From Owenia fusiformis (lineage: Eukaryota > Annelida > Polychaeta > Sabellida > Oweniidae): 64,000 nt of DNA. Position 1 is the stretch's first letter. Every line of letters begins with the position of its first letter. The notes beneath the pieces are model-generated. The model was given only the letters and a program-made list of their open reading frames with translations, had not been told where the DNA came from and ran no database searches. The stretch lies in NCBI GenBank assembly GCA_903813345.2, contig CAIIXF020000001.1:6265098-6329097 (forward strand). The letters run 5' to 3'. Made by a program: the position numbers and the translations under genes. Below are positions 40,071 through 53,800 of the stretch, piece after piece.

Positions 40071-40275
40071 ATTATACTTAGCTTGCATTCGCGAATGCAA
40101 CTTTCGGCTGTCGGCTACCGGATTTATCTATTGCTTTATGACCAACTCATATAAACATGAATGGAATCCGAATAACGGCAGGTACTATTCATATTTAAAT
40201 GAATTCCACATAAAAATAGTAGGTTAATCGGTAGCCAACAGCCGAAAGTTGCATTCGCGAATACAAGCTAAGTAT
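40071..40275. mobile_element. Palindromic MITE, about 205 bp
   Basis: Termini ATTATACTTAGCTTG / CAAGCTAAGTATAAT extend into 45-bp arms containing CATTCGCGAATG (itself palindromic), CAACTTTCGGCTGT and GGCTACCG, each mirrored on the other side. No coding content. Confidence 0.8.
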
Positions 40276-40277
40276 AA

Positions 40278-41812
40278 TAGATGATAAATTTGCCCCGAAC
40301 CCTCCATTTCCCATTGGATTACATGGGAATGACGATTTTCAAAAATTCATCAAAATCATCAATTTTCGACCTATTGTAATTGAGGAAAAAAATTGAGAAA
40401 ATTTGGAGGTATTGGAAATAAAGTCAAGTTACGTTTCCATCAATATTATAAGTTATTTCATCGCCGGTTAAGTAAATAAAAATTCAAACGTAAAGAGGCT
40501 TTAACACGTAGTTCAATGGGGGAAAAAAGGTTGCCAAACTTATTGAGGGGAGTGTATATAAATGAGTTGGTCATGAAATATTAGGTAAATCCGACATTTC
40601 TTATGTTATTTTCATTGATATGTCCTATATAAGCTTTGTATATTGTAAAGGAGATGATTTAAGGATTCGGTAAAAGCTGTATTTTTGTATTTGATAGGAC
40701 AGGAGGTCAGGAATTATCAACATGTCCCCTTAAAATTGTCATGAATGCAATGTTATGCCCATTTTGTCCACAACTCAAGATGTTTCATCAGGATTGGGTT
40801 TACCAGCTACTTGCAGTTAGACTGGGCATCTGGTCAACTCGGACCTTAGACAACTTAAAACCCAAGTCAACCCAGATACTCGGACCCCGTCATATTCAAA
40901 GTAGATCAGAGGAACTTGCTAAATATTAATTTGGGAATATGTTTGATTCATTTTAGGATCGACTTAAAAGGAATTGATAACGTCCCTCCAAAACATATAT
41001 TGAAAACGTATTATCAAGTTTGCCATAAATTTTCATCAAAATGACGAACGGAAATGACGAATGGAACATGGTCATGGCTTCACAGGGTGAAGGCAAATGC
41101 AAAACAATTTAGAACGAAACCCACTATGGCCGTACGCCAGAAAAAGTTAATCAACATGTTCACCCCCCCCCCCCCCCCCCTCTCCCCTTAAGATTCAGGG
41201 CAGCAACATTTAATTCACATTGATTTTTTTTTACATTGAATTTTTTGTCAAATACTATTTGTTCGAGTAAACTAGGATCCGAGTTTACTAAGAACCCTAT
41301 ACTCCACGGTGCATTTAAGTAAAAAGAACTAATATAGTTTTTGCATTGTTTATTGCATAAAATACTTTCAACTTGCGTTCACAATATTACATAAATTGTG
41401 TACATGGGTGAAACTATACAAGTAAACTACACAATTTTGTCAAAACTTAAATTCTAAATATTATGGGTTAAGTAACTACTGCACATACGAAAACAAAATT
41501 ATAAAGACATATAAAAAATTAATAATTATAAAAATATAGACACATTTGAAAAGTATACTGTTTGTTTACCATGTACAATGTGTTAATAAACATATCATTT
41601 TTATAGACTTTAATTCAGTGACATAAGGTCTTAGCTTTCCTATGATTGACAATCCATAAAACCTATTAACGAATATATCTACACATTTTTTTAAAATTGT
41701 TATCAGTTTGTAAAATTTTTATTTTGTTTTTATGATGCATGGTTAACGTGTATAATACAAAATGTCCTATATCATAGTCCTTGTCAGTTATCGCGGTCGT
41801 TATCATATATCA
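40278..41812. other. Intergenic sequence between the PAQR-like and apolipophorin genes, including the apolipophorin 3' UTR
   Basis: No coding sequence seen. The part next to 41813 must hold the 3' UTR of the minus-strand apolipophorin gene; minus-strand AATAAA candidates lie near 41717-41722 and at 41349-41354. A run of 18 C (about 41162-41180) is the only striking simple sequence. Confidence 0.35.
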
Positions 41813-44800
41813 TTATGCCTTCGCGCCCTTCTTCTTCTTAAAGAATTTCTTCTTGGGAGGAGTCTTTTTAAGTGGCTTCTTTTTTGGCTTTTGTGGTTTA
41901 TTGATAAACTCCTTCAAGTCATTTGTAAATTCGTCATCCTTGGGCTCAATAATGTTGCTATTGTATCTTGATAACTGAAAACATTTAACAAATTTTCACG
42001 CAAATCCTTAAAAATAAATAATCTGATATTTTCTCAGACTGAGAGATCGGTTTTTGAGCTAAACACGGATAAATAATTAGCCTAAATTCATATCGAAATC
42101 TTTTGATATTGTCAGTCCACTCATCCATTTTCTTAATTCTAAATATCAAAAAACATTGGTAAGCATCTTATGCCTTGGTCACATTTGCTCCGATTTATTG
42201 GCCGGCGCCCGGCCGATTGCAATTGATTATTTTGTTCAAAATTGAAGGTCAAATCTGAGGTCAGATGTGAATTCCTGAGAACTTTTACATGATTTAAAAA
42301 AGTTTGGTCAATTTGAAGCAAGTTGAGAACAAAATACTGCAATCGACCGGGCACCGGCCGATGAATCGGATCATATGTGACCTAGGCATTAATAAGAAGC
42401 TAAACTAGTATTCGAAGCCCAACTGAATTCCATACGTACCTTGCTAAGTGGATTATATTTAGGAACATCACACTGTCGACAGACAGACATTCCTACACCC
42501 GTGATATCAGGTACACAATCACAAATTTGACAGGGAGATGGCTGTGTTCCTTTGGCAAGAGCACGGGACATGACAACCATTAACTTCTTCTGGCTGACGG
42601 GTCGGCCTCCCATCAAATGGTTTCTATCCCACACAGTACCATTGCTCTCCAAAGCAAGTGGGGCACACATGTCTTTAGGCTCAAGAATTTGAGATCTTAG
42701 TGAGGTATCACCCTTAAACTTTTTAATCAGGAGTTTGAAGTGTTTGTTGGTAAATACTTCGTCATTATCAAAACCTGAAAGCATAAAAACAAAAGTTAGT
42801 CCGATGAAATCATAACTTAAATATCCTCGCAAACTCGGTCCAGCGATATTACATCATGGTTTTATAAAGTTTTGTGCAAATACAAAATGTGCATGTTCTT
42901 TGGCACTGTGTCGGGCGTTGCTATTTCTTACTAAATAACCGAAGGAGCCATTTCCCTTTCTTCTACATACCATAGATAAAGCTCTTGGCCTTCTTCTTGG
43001 TCTTGATCGCTAGAGCGTGGTCGAGGACCACATGGAAGCTAATGTCTCTCTCCAACATCAGATGCTGCATCTCACTATAAGTGGTAGGACCTTCTGTGCA
43101 TGTATCACATGTAACCAAGATGACTTCCCTGGCAGCTCCTGCACGGAATGGATACTTTGATGCAAACGCCAAAGCAGAAAGACCATCGACCTTAGTATCG
43201 GGCCTTGTGAAATCAAATGACTTGATTCCAATGAGAAGTTTAGTCTTCGGGGCAAACAATTCTCCATCCAATGTGTGAGAATGTGGTTTATTGTGTACAC
43301 CCTCGCCTCCAAATCCAACAAGACCAAACTGAACATCACGCAAGCCTAAATGAATAATACAAACATTTGGTAACTAAACATCGTCAATTCATATTTTGTA
43401 AATCAGCAAAACCTTAAACACCACTATATTATAAGTTATTGGATGATTTGAAGTGCAATACAGAATATATCCTGCTCGAGAAAATCGTATTGTAACGAGA
43501 CGAAGTCGAGTGTCAGTGCAGAATATCGAGACAGAATATATCCTGTATTGCACTTCAAATCATTCAATAACGTTTTTATCGTGTGATCCTCTGTATTGCA
43601 ACTGAGATTGTCCCCTCCGTACCAATATTTTCTGTATTGCGACGGAGATGATCAACGGGGACAATCTCAGTAGCAATACAGATTGGTACAGCACAAGAAC
43701 TGACCAATCAGAAGGCTTCATTTTACAGATCATACGATAATTAGTGATATTGTATCATTATGTTCACTCTCTCGGCTAGGTCAATACACACAACTCACCC
43801 ATCTTCGCGAGGTTTCCAGTTGTTAAAACGGCGAGCTTGTTGAGGTTGGTAGCAATTTTCTTGTTGCACTCGGTCTCCTGAATGACGAATACTACGTCAA
43901 CAGCATTCAGCAGAGTCTTCTTCGATAGGGTCACCTCTTGATCTTGCTTGATAACTTCTTTGTTAGGCATCTTACATGTAACTGTAAAAATCCATTCAGT
44001 TAATGAGCCTTACATTAAACTATCAATAATGAATATAAGATGTCAGTTAAAGATTATAATGTAATTTAAAAAATATCTTTGCATACTGACCACACGACTT
44101 GGGCAGACTTAGTTCAAGTCCATGTACTTTGCAGTCAGTTAAGTATGCAGCTGCCGTATTGCAGGTATCAGCTTCAGAAACTGGTTTGTTGAGGAGCTCT
44201 AGGTCATTTAGGCACATGGTCATAAATGGTGCGGGGTCGGCCTATAACATCGGAATAGTTAATAAATTACAATTAGAAATGGATTTTTTTATCAAAACAA
44301 AGCAACATTTATACCAAAGCTGAAATTGGCAAGAATTAAAAGAACAATTGAATATGATAAAACGGATAACATTAGTGCAAAAACTAATCTCTACACTGTT
44401 TTCCTCAATGTATGTACTTACTATAAGTAATATTTCACAAAATTATGCTGAGACATTTCTCGTGAAATACACACTAAAGTGAAGGGAACATAACTATTCA
44501 TATTTGTTCGAGTTTGCCACGGGATGTACCTATTTAAGCATACCTGTTTGAAACATGGACGGAATGGCGAGTTGGTGTCTTTGAATAAAGCAGCACATGT
44601 CTGGTATTGCACACTGTTCTCTCTAAAGTCAGCCTCTACTGCAATGTTAGCACCTGAGGACTTGCACTGGTACCCTACATCCCAGCTGTTGGCAAAGTCA
44701 CTCACAGTGCTCTGGGGCTCGCGGTCGGGTGATAGCCAGTCATTCTTTGCTTCATTATCATATGTGCCAAACAAACCTGTAAATTTATTTTTGCACAATT

Positions 44801-47800
44801 GAAGATCCATTGCAGACAAGACCAAACATCGATTAAAATAAATATTCGTCCAATTCATGTTACACTTCCAAAATCTATATATACACCATTCACCGACTGA
44901 ACTGACATCCATAATTATGCAACGTACCTGCTGTTTTTCCATGGTACCATCCTGACATGTAAACCATGCAGAAATCATGAGGTAGATCGCATTTCACAGT
45001 AAGTCCCCTACTGTTGCTTATTACAATCATATTGCCATGACGTACGGCAGTTGTGTTCTTAAACCCAATGGGGAGCTCGGCCTTTCTACTGTCTAGTTTC
45101 ACCTGAAACGTTTCATAGTCATTGTCACATGGAATAATGAAATATATATTTCAAAGCGTTGTCTGCCTGATCAGGAGCTAGTTATATTGCAAATCGACAA
45201 ACTTCCCCCATTAAGGTATATAGTTTATTTCAAACTCAGTACCTACCCTGTAGTCAGATTGGATTTCAATCTGCTTCTCATTACTGATAACAAGGATTGA
45301 CTTCAGTAGAGCCTTGGGAGTCTTCTTGTAATTAACTACTACAGAGAAGTTGTTGTTTTCGAAGTCATGGGCAAGAAGATAGCTGCACTCTCCAGCAAAC
45401 TCATAGAATTTCTTGTCAAATGTCATGTAATGTTGTCTGCCAGCCATCAAGGCATGGGCTGAAAAATACATGATTTAAATCCTTATCATTCACTGACGAG
45501 TGATTGCGAGATATGGAGACATTGATCAAGGAATGTATATATACACATACCTTAATTGGAGTCCATGACTAATTCAGCTATTCCACACATACACTTTAGT
45601 AGTTTCAAAGTCAAAGTTCAGTGGAAGGAAATCACTTTTTTGATGATGATGTCAAACGGTTGTTAAATATCGATTTTTCACAAAACTTACTGTCATACGG
45701 TGGTAGCATCACCAATGGGTTGGTAGCGAGTGGCTTGTACGAGTAATAAGTGTCCCAGAGACTGAAATCCTTATCAGGCATCATACTGGCGACCCTCCTC
45801 TTTATGTTCTCCCATCTGTTAGTCAACTTGTTGATGTATTTCTGCATGTTTGGCATTTCTGTCGGGAGCTTTATATCCTTCAACTCGAATGGAACATGTG
45901 CTTGGACTTTGATTTCACCATTTTGTGGGTCGAATCTGACAACTTTGTATTCATCAAAGTGTAGATATTGGTCAGCGATGTTGTAAAGATGTTTCTTTGC
46001 TAATGGTTTCCAGTTGTTATACAGTTGCTTCAGTGCATCAACTATGGTTTCTTCTATCTGCCAGTACTCATACGCCCATGTTCCCTAAAATAATTATTTT
46101 TACAAGTGTACTTGCACTTTTGCGTGTAACAAATACCATTCGGATAACGGATTATAGTGGATGCACAGTCTAAACAAAATAATCGAAGCTAACTAACCTG
46201 CTGGTATGCAGAATTTGCCAATTCCTTTGCATATTTGACATGTGGATGAGACAGTGCAGATTGAACTTGACTCTGGATCTTTGACCTGACCCTATATAAG
46301 ATCTCATTGTATTTATCAGCAAATGTGTCAATATGATCATCTAAGTTCATATCATCCGCCCAATCCTTCACAGTCTGTGTATGAGGATGCGTCTTCACAT
46401 AGTCTAGGAACTCTAAAAAATAAATTAATCATACTGACCAGTTCACAAAATTCAATGAAATAAAAATTGTAAAGGTTGATGCAGTTTTATGACGCCTATA
46501 TGAAAAGCACAGCTATTAACTACATACCAGATAACTTATCCTTGGCGTAGGTCACAAATGCATAGTTCATAGGGTACCAAGTTGGTGTGATTGAAGCCAA
46601 ATAACCATTAAGATTGTTCCTATAGGCCTACAATATCGAAATACATGTTGTTCATTAAACTGCTTGATTTTGGAAAATAAATAAATGTAAGGACTTTAAA
46701 AAAGAAAAGTAAACCAGATTTGGTGTCAGGTGTTCTCAACACTGCTACAGACGTCACAGGGAAAAACGAATTGATATTGCAACTGTTGATACTATGGTGT
46801 AATATAATATGATATGCCTAGTATGCCTACCTCAAGTGATTCCATGGCATTCTGTCTCATATCGCTCATGTATTCTGCTGCCTCATCGGTTTTTCTATTC
46901 CAGGTTTCCTTCAAGTAACGTTTACCCTGTTCAAGCGATAGTGAATAGTCTTCAACTAAGTACTTTATCTTAGCAGCCAAGCTGTTGAACCTGTTTCTAA
47001 TGTCTTCCCCTGTCTTTGCGAACAGTTCAGACATCAAAGATGATGTGTATTCTGAGTATGTTCTGCAAATAAATATGACATAATATGAATAAACTGTGAT
47101 CAAGCAATCATCGGTTCAAACTGATTTATTATTGTCAGAGATGCCGCCAAGAGAACTTTAGATACAGTTTTCTATTTTTATTAATGTAAAAGGCAATGTA
47201 TAATTAAATAGGATGGGTGACAATCTGCCAGACTTCATATGAGTTGGATACTACTTTACCTAATGTAGTCGAGAGCAGTTCGCGACATCTGGTATATATC
47301 ATAGGCAAAGAACTCATTAGTAGAATACATGTCATTCATCGCAGTGTTGGCCTTTTCTACGATGTTACTCCAGGCCCGTGATCTGGAAGTCAAGCGCTTC
47401 CTTTGGGACATCTCAGAGCTGAAACTTTCCTTCATGTCTTGCAGAGACTCCATGATCTCTGGTCGTCTAGCATTTATCGCTTCCTGTAAGACAAGGATAA
47501 TAAGACCGATATACACCAGCCCAGATGACGAGCTTAAACAATATTTAGGTGAGAAGAGAATTATCAATGAGATAAAGTTATATGTTATATATTGTCATCA
47601 TTGAGTTATATTTGATTCCTTCAAAAGGTTGTTGTCTCTCACGTCTTCTGACCTTAAGTATTTTGAACCATACCTTTACTTCACTGAAGAAATCTGGATT
47701 CCAAGTTAATCTTGAACTGAGAAGATGTGAGCTGCTCAGTTTAGTCTTCATCAATGAGTCAGAGCGGCGGGTGCCATCTACTAGGCGATATGCCTCGAGC

Positions 47801-50800
47801 TCAATGGCTTTCTTGGGGAGGTATTTACCATAGATATGCAACATGTTTCTATCATTCTCTGAAATACATAAACAATATCACTACTAGACACCCAGTGAGA
47901 TTATAGGAGGATTTCAAGATAAACAGAAAGGGCATTAACTGCAAAATTGTGAAGCTTCAATATCAAAATTACAAAAAATGAATTAAAAAAGGAAAATAAA
48001 ACATAAATTCGTAAGAAAATATGATACATAGTTAAGACGTGTGGGCATTATCTTTTATCACATGCTCTGTAAAATTCCAGTAATCTGATTGGTTGATTAC
48101 CGTGTGAGTTTTCCCGTCTCACACGGCTGTCTCACACGTTACTAGAGTCAACCGGTGATGACGTTTCATATTTTGCCCATACAATATGACGTCATACTAT
48201 TTCACAAAAAGTACGAATACAACGGTATGACGTCATATTGTTTCAAAGCGAAATCAAAAAGTATTATAGTTACCAGGAGTACAGAGTACTGAAAACAATC
48301 ATAACTGACCAAATCAAAATGCCTCAAAATTCCTAGACATGTGATAAAATCGTCATCACACGTTTCAGCTTATGTGATACATGAAATATTCCACTCGGGT
48401 AACAATGTATCACCACTCAAGCTTCGCTTTCGTGGATGATACAGTATTACCTTTCGTGGAATATTTCCTGTATCACATGCTGAAACGTGTGATAACTGAT
48501 AGTATTACCTGGGTCAAAGATTTTCAAATCAATCTTGGGGGATGTGTCAAAGTCCAGTTCACCTAGAGTAGTAGTGGTATATGGAGTAACATTTTCAAGC
48601 TCAAAGTGGTAAGATGAATCCTTGTTAGCCATTCTACCTACTAAATTCATTGTCTTCACAGGGGAAAGCAGCTATAAAACAGATATTATTCAAAAATCAA
48701 CTTTAAAAAAGGAATACTATGCTCAACTAGAAAACTACTGAACTTGCTTCATATTTGATTGATAAAGAATAAAACAACCCATTTAAAATTATCAATTCAA
48801 ATAGCATTTCGATCGACCAATGTTATACACCACATGCATATCAAGTCCTAATGTATGGCAAACTAAAATAGAAACTTAAAAACTGAATTGTTCTTATCAT
48901 TTGCAAAGATTACCTGTAAATCGAGCTCCTTCTTTACTTTGTCGATTTCTCCCCTGAGATAAACGACCTTATTTTGTCTTCTTGTCGTCAGATAAGACAC
49001 ACTTGCTCCAGTAGAGAGTTTGTCATTTACGGATGCTACATGGCCGACCATGTCAATGTCAAGCAGAGAAACTGGGTGTTTCAGGCCGAACTGCAAGGTG
49101 TAGTTCATGTTGGGCGCAGCCTCCGTATTGGCAAGTTTGCCTGATGCTTCAACCTTCTCTCTGTCGCACTCAACCACCACATTGGCCAAATAGTTGCAGT
49201 TATCTTTGTCCAATGTCAGATCACTTGTCACAGTAACTCCCTGAAATTTAGTCATATTGACGATTACATTTCTTAAGTACAGATTCATTTCAAACATGAA
49301 TATTCACAAAAATGGTTTAGTTTGAAAAATATTATGCTCAAATATAATAGCATAAAAAGATATTATTCAATGGCTACTGGCTTTATTATTATTCAGGTAT
49401 AAATATTTAGAATTGCTTGACTGTGTTGGCGTGCGCCTAATCAATATAAGATAATTATTGACAAAATGATTTTTCATTTTAATGCATACCTCTTGAAGGA
49501 AGGGATGTGTGATGGTAACTTTGCCATTGTGTTGTACTCCCCTTGTCTGGTAATCAGATTTGAAAGTCATCTTCTTGCTTGGATCGCTCTCAGCATCCCA
49601 CATGAAGGAAACGTCAGAAGTCTTCTTATTGCTGTCAGTTGTGTGTTCAAAGTCGAGGGCTACAGTCCTTGTTGGAAGCATCACTTTACCACTAGTCTTC
49701 ACTCCTGATCTGAGTTTGGCCCAATCTAGTTCATAACCCCCTTTAACGGCCATGATGTCAAAGTCGCCCTTGTTAGATAAACCCTTCCTGCTGTTCTCAA
49801 ACTCAGCATGCAGTTCGTGTTTTGGTTCATCAAGGAATGGTGTGAATGCTTTTATATCTGCAAGGTGTGATGTTCTAAAGCGATTACTGTTGTCCTTATA
49901 AGTATATTCTACTTTCATGTTTAAGTCCCGCTTGTTCTTATTTAGATTTACATAAACTTGACCAGTTTTTTCTTTACCCAGGTCTTTTAATTCAAACTTG
50001 CCCTCCATTTGGTAAGGCTTAAGCAGTTGAATATCCACAGCGTGTTTCTTCTCTGTTTCCTTGTCATATTTGCTTTCAAGGTGGAGGTATTTTTGGTCGT
50101 TACGAGAGAATTCTATGGTGTTGTCAACATTGTCCCAGGAATGCTTGTGGTCTATGCTAAGCTCTGCATTGCGTACTATTTCAAATGGAGTTTCAAGTTT
50201 CATAGTAGTCATAGCTTCCTTCTTGCCCCACCAGGAACCGCTATGTTTCACTGCACTCTCCCAGTTGATTTCCTTCCCTAAGTCGTATCCAATCGATGCT
50301 TTGTTAGTGAAGTCATTGAGGTCGCCATCATGCTCTATGGAAACCTTGTTCTCCTTGAACCTCTGGAATGGTGTTTTCACAACAAGTTCGCTCTTGATAC
50401 CTTTTGGAGTTTTTGTATGGTCGGCTTTTATGTTGATGACTTTGTTTGGAGCATATCGTACCTCGGCATCAGTAGAGAAACGTCTCAAGTCACCATGGTG
50501 GTTAAACCTTGCTGATACGTCATTAATGTTTAGAGGCGAAGTAAATGAAAATGATCCTTCAGTCCTTTGAGCCTTTTTGAACATGAGATCAAATTCAATC
50601 TTTTTAAGGATGTTACTATCTATTTCCAAATGCTCTCCAAAGTCTTTCCAGCTAGCAAGGTTAAGCTTATTTAAGAACTGTATTTTCGTTTCGCCACCTG
50701 GACCACTTGAGATGAAGCCAGAGCATTCATAGTTGTTGGGGGAAACTTTTTTGTGGGCATATTTGAAAGAAACGTCCTCTAGCAGCTTATATTTTGTGTC

Positions 50801-53800
50801 GATGAGGAATTGATTGTTGCATTCAATAATGAAGTTGTGGATATCTCGAACATCTGATTTCAAGTTAATAACGAGGTCCCTGTTGGTGAATGCTTGGGGG
50901 AATGTTGATGTGTATGTCAAATCGAAGTGTTTGGGTACTCCCTCGAAGGTAAATGTGCTTTCCCCTGATAACTTTGGATAAGGTGTGATTAGTTTGAAAT
51001 GAGATCGAATATTTTCTAGATTACTCGTATCTTGTTCATGCTCGAATGAAATGCGACGTGACAACAAATTATGATTCAAAATAGCTTTTACATTGTAATT
51101 TCTTAATGGTCCCGTGTAATCAAAATTAAGGAGGGCCGAACTCATGGCTTCAAACGGACTTGTAATCTTTGATTTAATTTTGATATTCTGAGTAGAGACA
51201 CTCGACTCCAATTCAGTTGAAATTGGACTCTTGAGCATATTGTGGTCGATTGTTACTTTAGATGTAAAGTCACTTAACTTCCCATCTAGGAAAACACTGA
51301 GCAAAACATTTTTCATTTCCTTGAATGGACTCTTAACCTCTAACCGTGCCTTTATCGGACTGGTTTCTAATGATGAAGTGACTTCAATTTTCTTTGATGG
51401 TGCATATTCTACATTGATTTCTGAGTTCCATGCACGTCCGTCCTTCTTATGTGTGGCGCTGGCTATTATTCGCTGGAACCTATTAAAGGTGCTGGTAAAT
51501 CTCACTTGACCATACATATCTTCAATGGATTGTATTTTTAGCTCCGAATCGATGTTGACCTTGGTGTTCGGGCCCAATTTCATTTCACCTTTTGTCGTGT
51601 AGGTATCCCTGATCTTCTTGTTCGTGATTTCGAGATTAACAAACTCAAACTTCTTAAAAGGACTGGTGAACTGCATCTTTCCCTCTACGTCAAAACCTTG
51701 GTTTTTGGCGAGCTCAGTCTCAATTTTGATCTTCCTATATTCATCAAGCTGGTGTGATAATACTAGAGACGAGTCGAAGGTCAGAGCACGTCGATAATCA
51801 TGCTTATGTTGTAGGGCTACAGATACTGCTCTAACAGGTTTGAAGACTGTTGTCAGATCCATTTGTCCATTTAAACTGACTTCCCTTCTCTTATCGATGT
51901 CTCCATTGAGTTTAAAGCTGACTTTTTTCTCACGGCCAACAATGACATCTAGAAGCGTATCGATACTGGCGTCCTGTACATTTAGCTTATGGGCAACTTT
52001 TATTTGGTCGTAAAATGGCGTCGCTGCAGTTACACTTCCCTGAACATTAATCAATCCACTGCCTGGATATAGTAGGTCCACGTTAATGACCGATTTCTGA
52101 TTGACTCCCCAAAGTCCTGAGATTTCACCTGAAAACTTTGTTTTTTCATATCGAACTGTGTATGAAAGTTCGTTCTTTTCGAATCCCCGATGACTTGTGG
52201 TCAAAGCAGCCTTTGCACGATAGTTCCCATAAGAATAGTAACCTCGTGCATTTTTGGTGCCATCTAAGTTGAACTTTGCAAAATTGTTACCATACTTTGT
52301 GTCTACCTCGACATTTAGGGAATTAGGAGTGAGTGAATGGTCGTAAGAGAGTTCCAAAGGATTTAGTTGACGGATGGGAATAGTGATTGTTATGTCTCCC
52401 CGGACACTCTTCCAAGTACGTCGCCTCTCAAGGTCCACATCAAATCCGAATTTCTGTCTCGGAAGCTCAAATGCACCGTTTGTTTTGATTGTATCAGTGG
52501 TTTTCTCGTAGCCAACCTCTGTTGTCATAGTTTCAAAATTGGGGTAAGGTGTCCTGATTGTGATTTTGCCATCAGCTTTGCTGCTGTGATACCAACTACT
52601 ATGTTCGTAGCCAAAATCTGACGTGACAGCAAACATTTTCCTCTCACCATCCCAACTAATTCTTGTGTCAGCAATATGTCGTCCGTCTTTGACATCCTTG
52701 TGGTTAATTACCTTAATTTCCTGCCCTGGATACTTGAGTGTCAGGGAAACATCATGATCAACTAGAGAATTGTATCTGATGCTTCCGTCAATGTTGGCAT
52801 TCTTTCTATCCCACCAGACACCTGCCTTTACATTATGCGTGGTCCCCCTTTGAAGCACATCGACGTTTCCTCTAAATGATCTCTCTGGATACTTAAGGGA
52901 CACGTCAGATTTGAAGGCACATGGTCCACCCTTGCAGAGGTTGGTCTCGTAAGAGAAGTCCGTTTCATACCCCTTTCCATCATATATTCCTCCTAGGTTT
53001 ATACTAAAGTCTTTCAAATTTGGTTTCAGCTTGCCCATAAGTTTAATATCGCGACCAGGGTAAGAGGTTGAAGTGATGGTCGAATCTACAGCATGCTGAT
53101 CTCCAGATTTTTGGTAGGTACTAGAGATGGAAGCTTCTTTTCCTTTCTGCCATTGTCCAGTGACGATATGCTTGAACTGGCCTGGCCTTTGCCTTTGCAG
53201 GTCATGCACAATTCGCATCTCTCTTCCTGGATATGTCAGCTTCACGTCTCCAAAGACTTTCATGTCATCAAGATTGTATTCAATTGAACTGTCAATGCTT
53301 CCTTTCTTTCTTGGAGTCAAGGCAAAATCTAGCTTGGAGTCCATCTTGTCACCCATTTTCTTGTGTTCAAATGAGAATGAGCTATCGATACCCTGTTGGT
53401 GAGGAAACATGTATTACGTGAATCATTTGGATGGAACAATTACTACAATAACAATTCACAATGACGAAAATTTGGAAGGAAGCTTTGTAAGAAGACTAAC
53501 TTCCATATTCGTGAAAGGGCTCTTTGCCTTTTTATGAAAATGGAATTTAGCCCCATATTCCCTGGTTTGCCTCATTCCCAATGAAAACTCATAGAAAAGT
53601 ATGAATTGAAATAGTACTATTCTTGTTTACCAAATCTAATGATAGTACATGCATTTTAAGAGAATGGCGGTATTAATATGGAAGTTTTACACGAAGCTTA
53701 TGGTTAAGGATAAAGTTCACAAAATATAGCCTATGAACAAAATTTGAATTGCCTTTATTCTTACCTTTGATGCGCATTTGACGTTGCATTTCCCCGTCAT

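Noticed and set aside
41162-41180. Run of C as a functional G-quadruplex
   Set aside because: A single homopolymer run with no neighbouring G/C tracts; more likely simple-sequence slippage.
44099-44323. Plus-strand ORF near an apolipophorin exon
   Set aside because: Antisense to the exon 44091-44241 and without features of its own.
50061-50570. 169-codon plus-strand ORF opposite the large apolipophorin exon
   Set aside because: Antisense shadow; the minus strand carries the conserved repeat protein.
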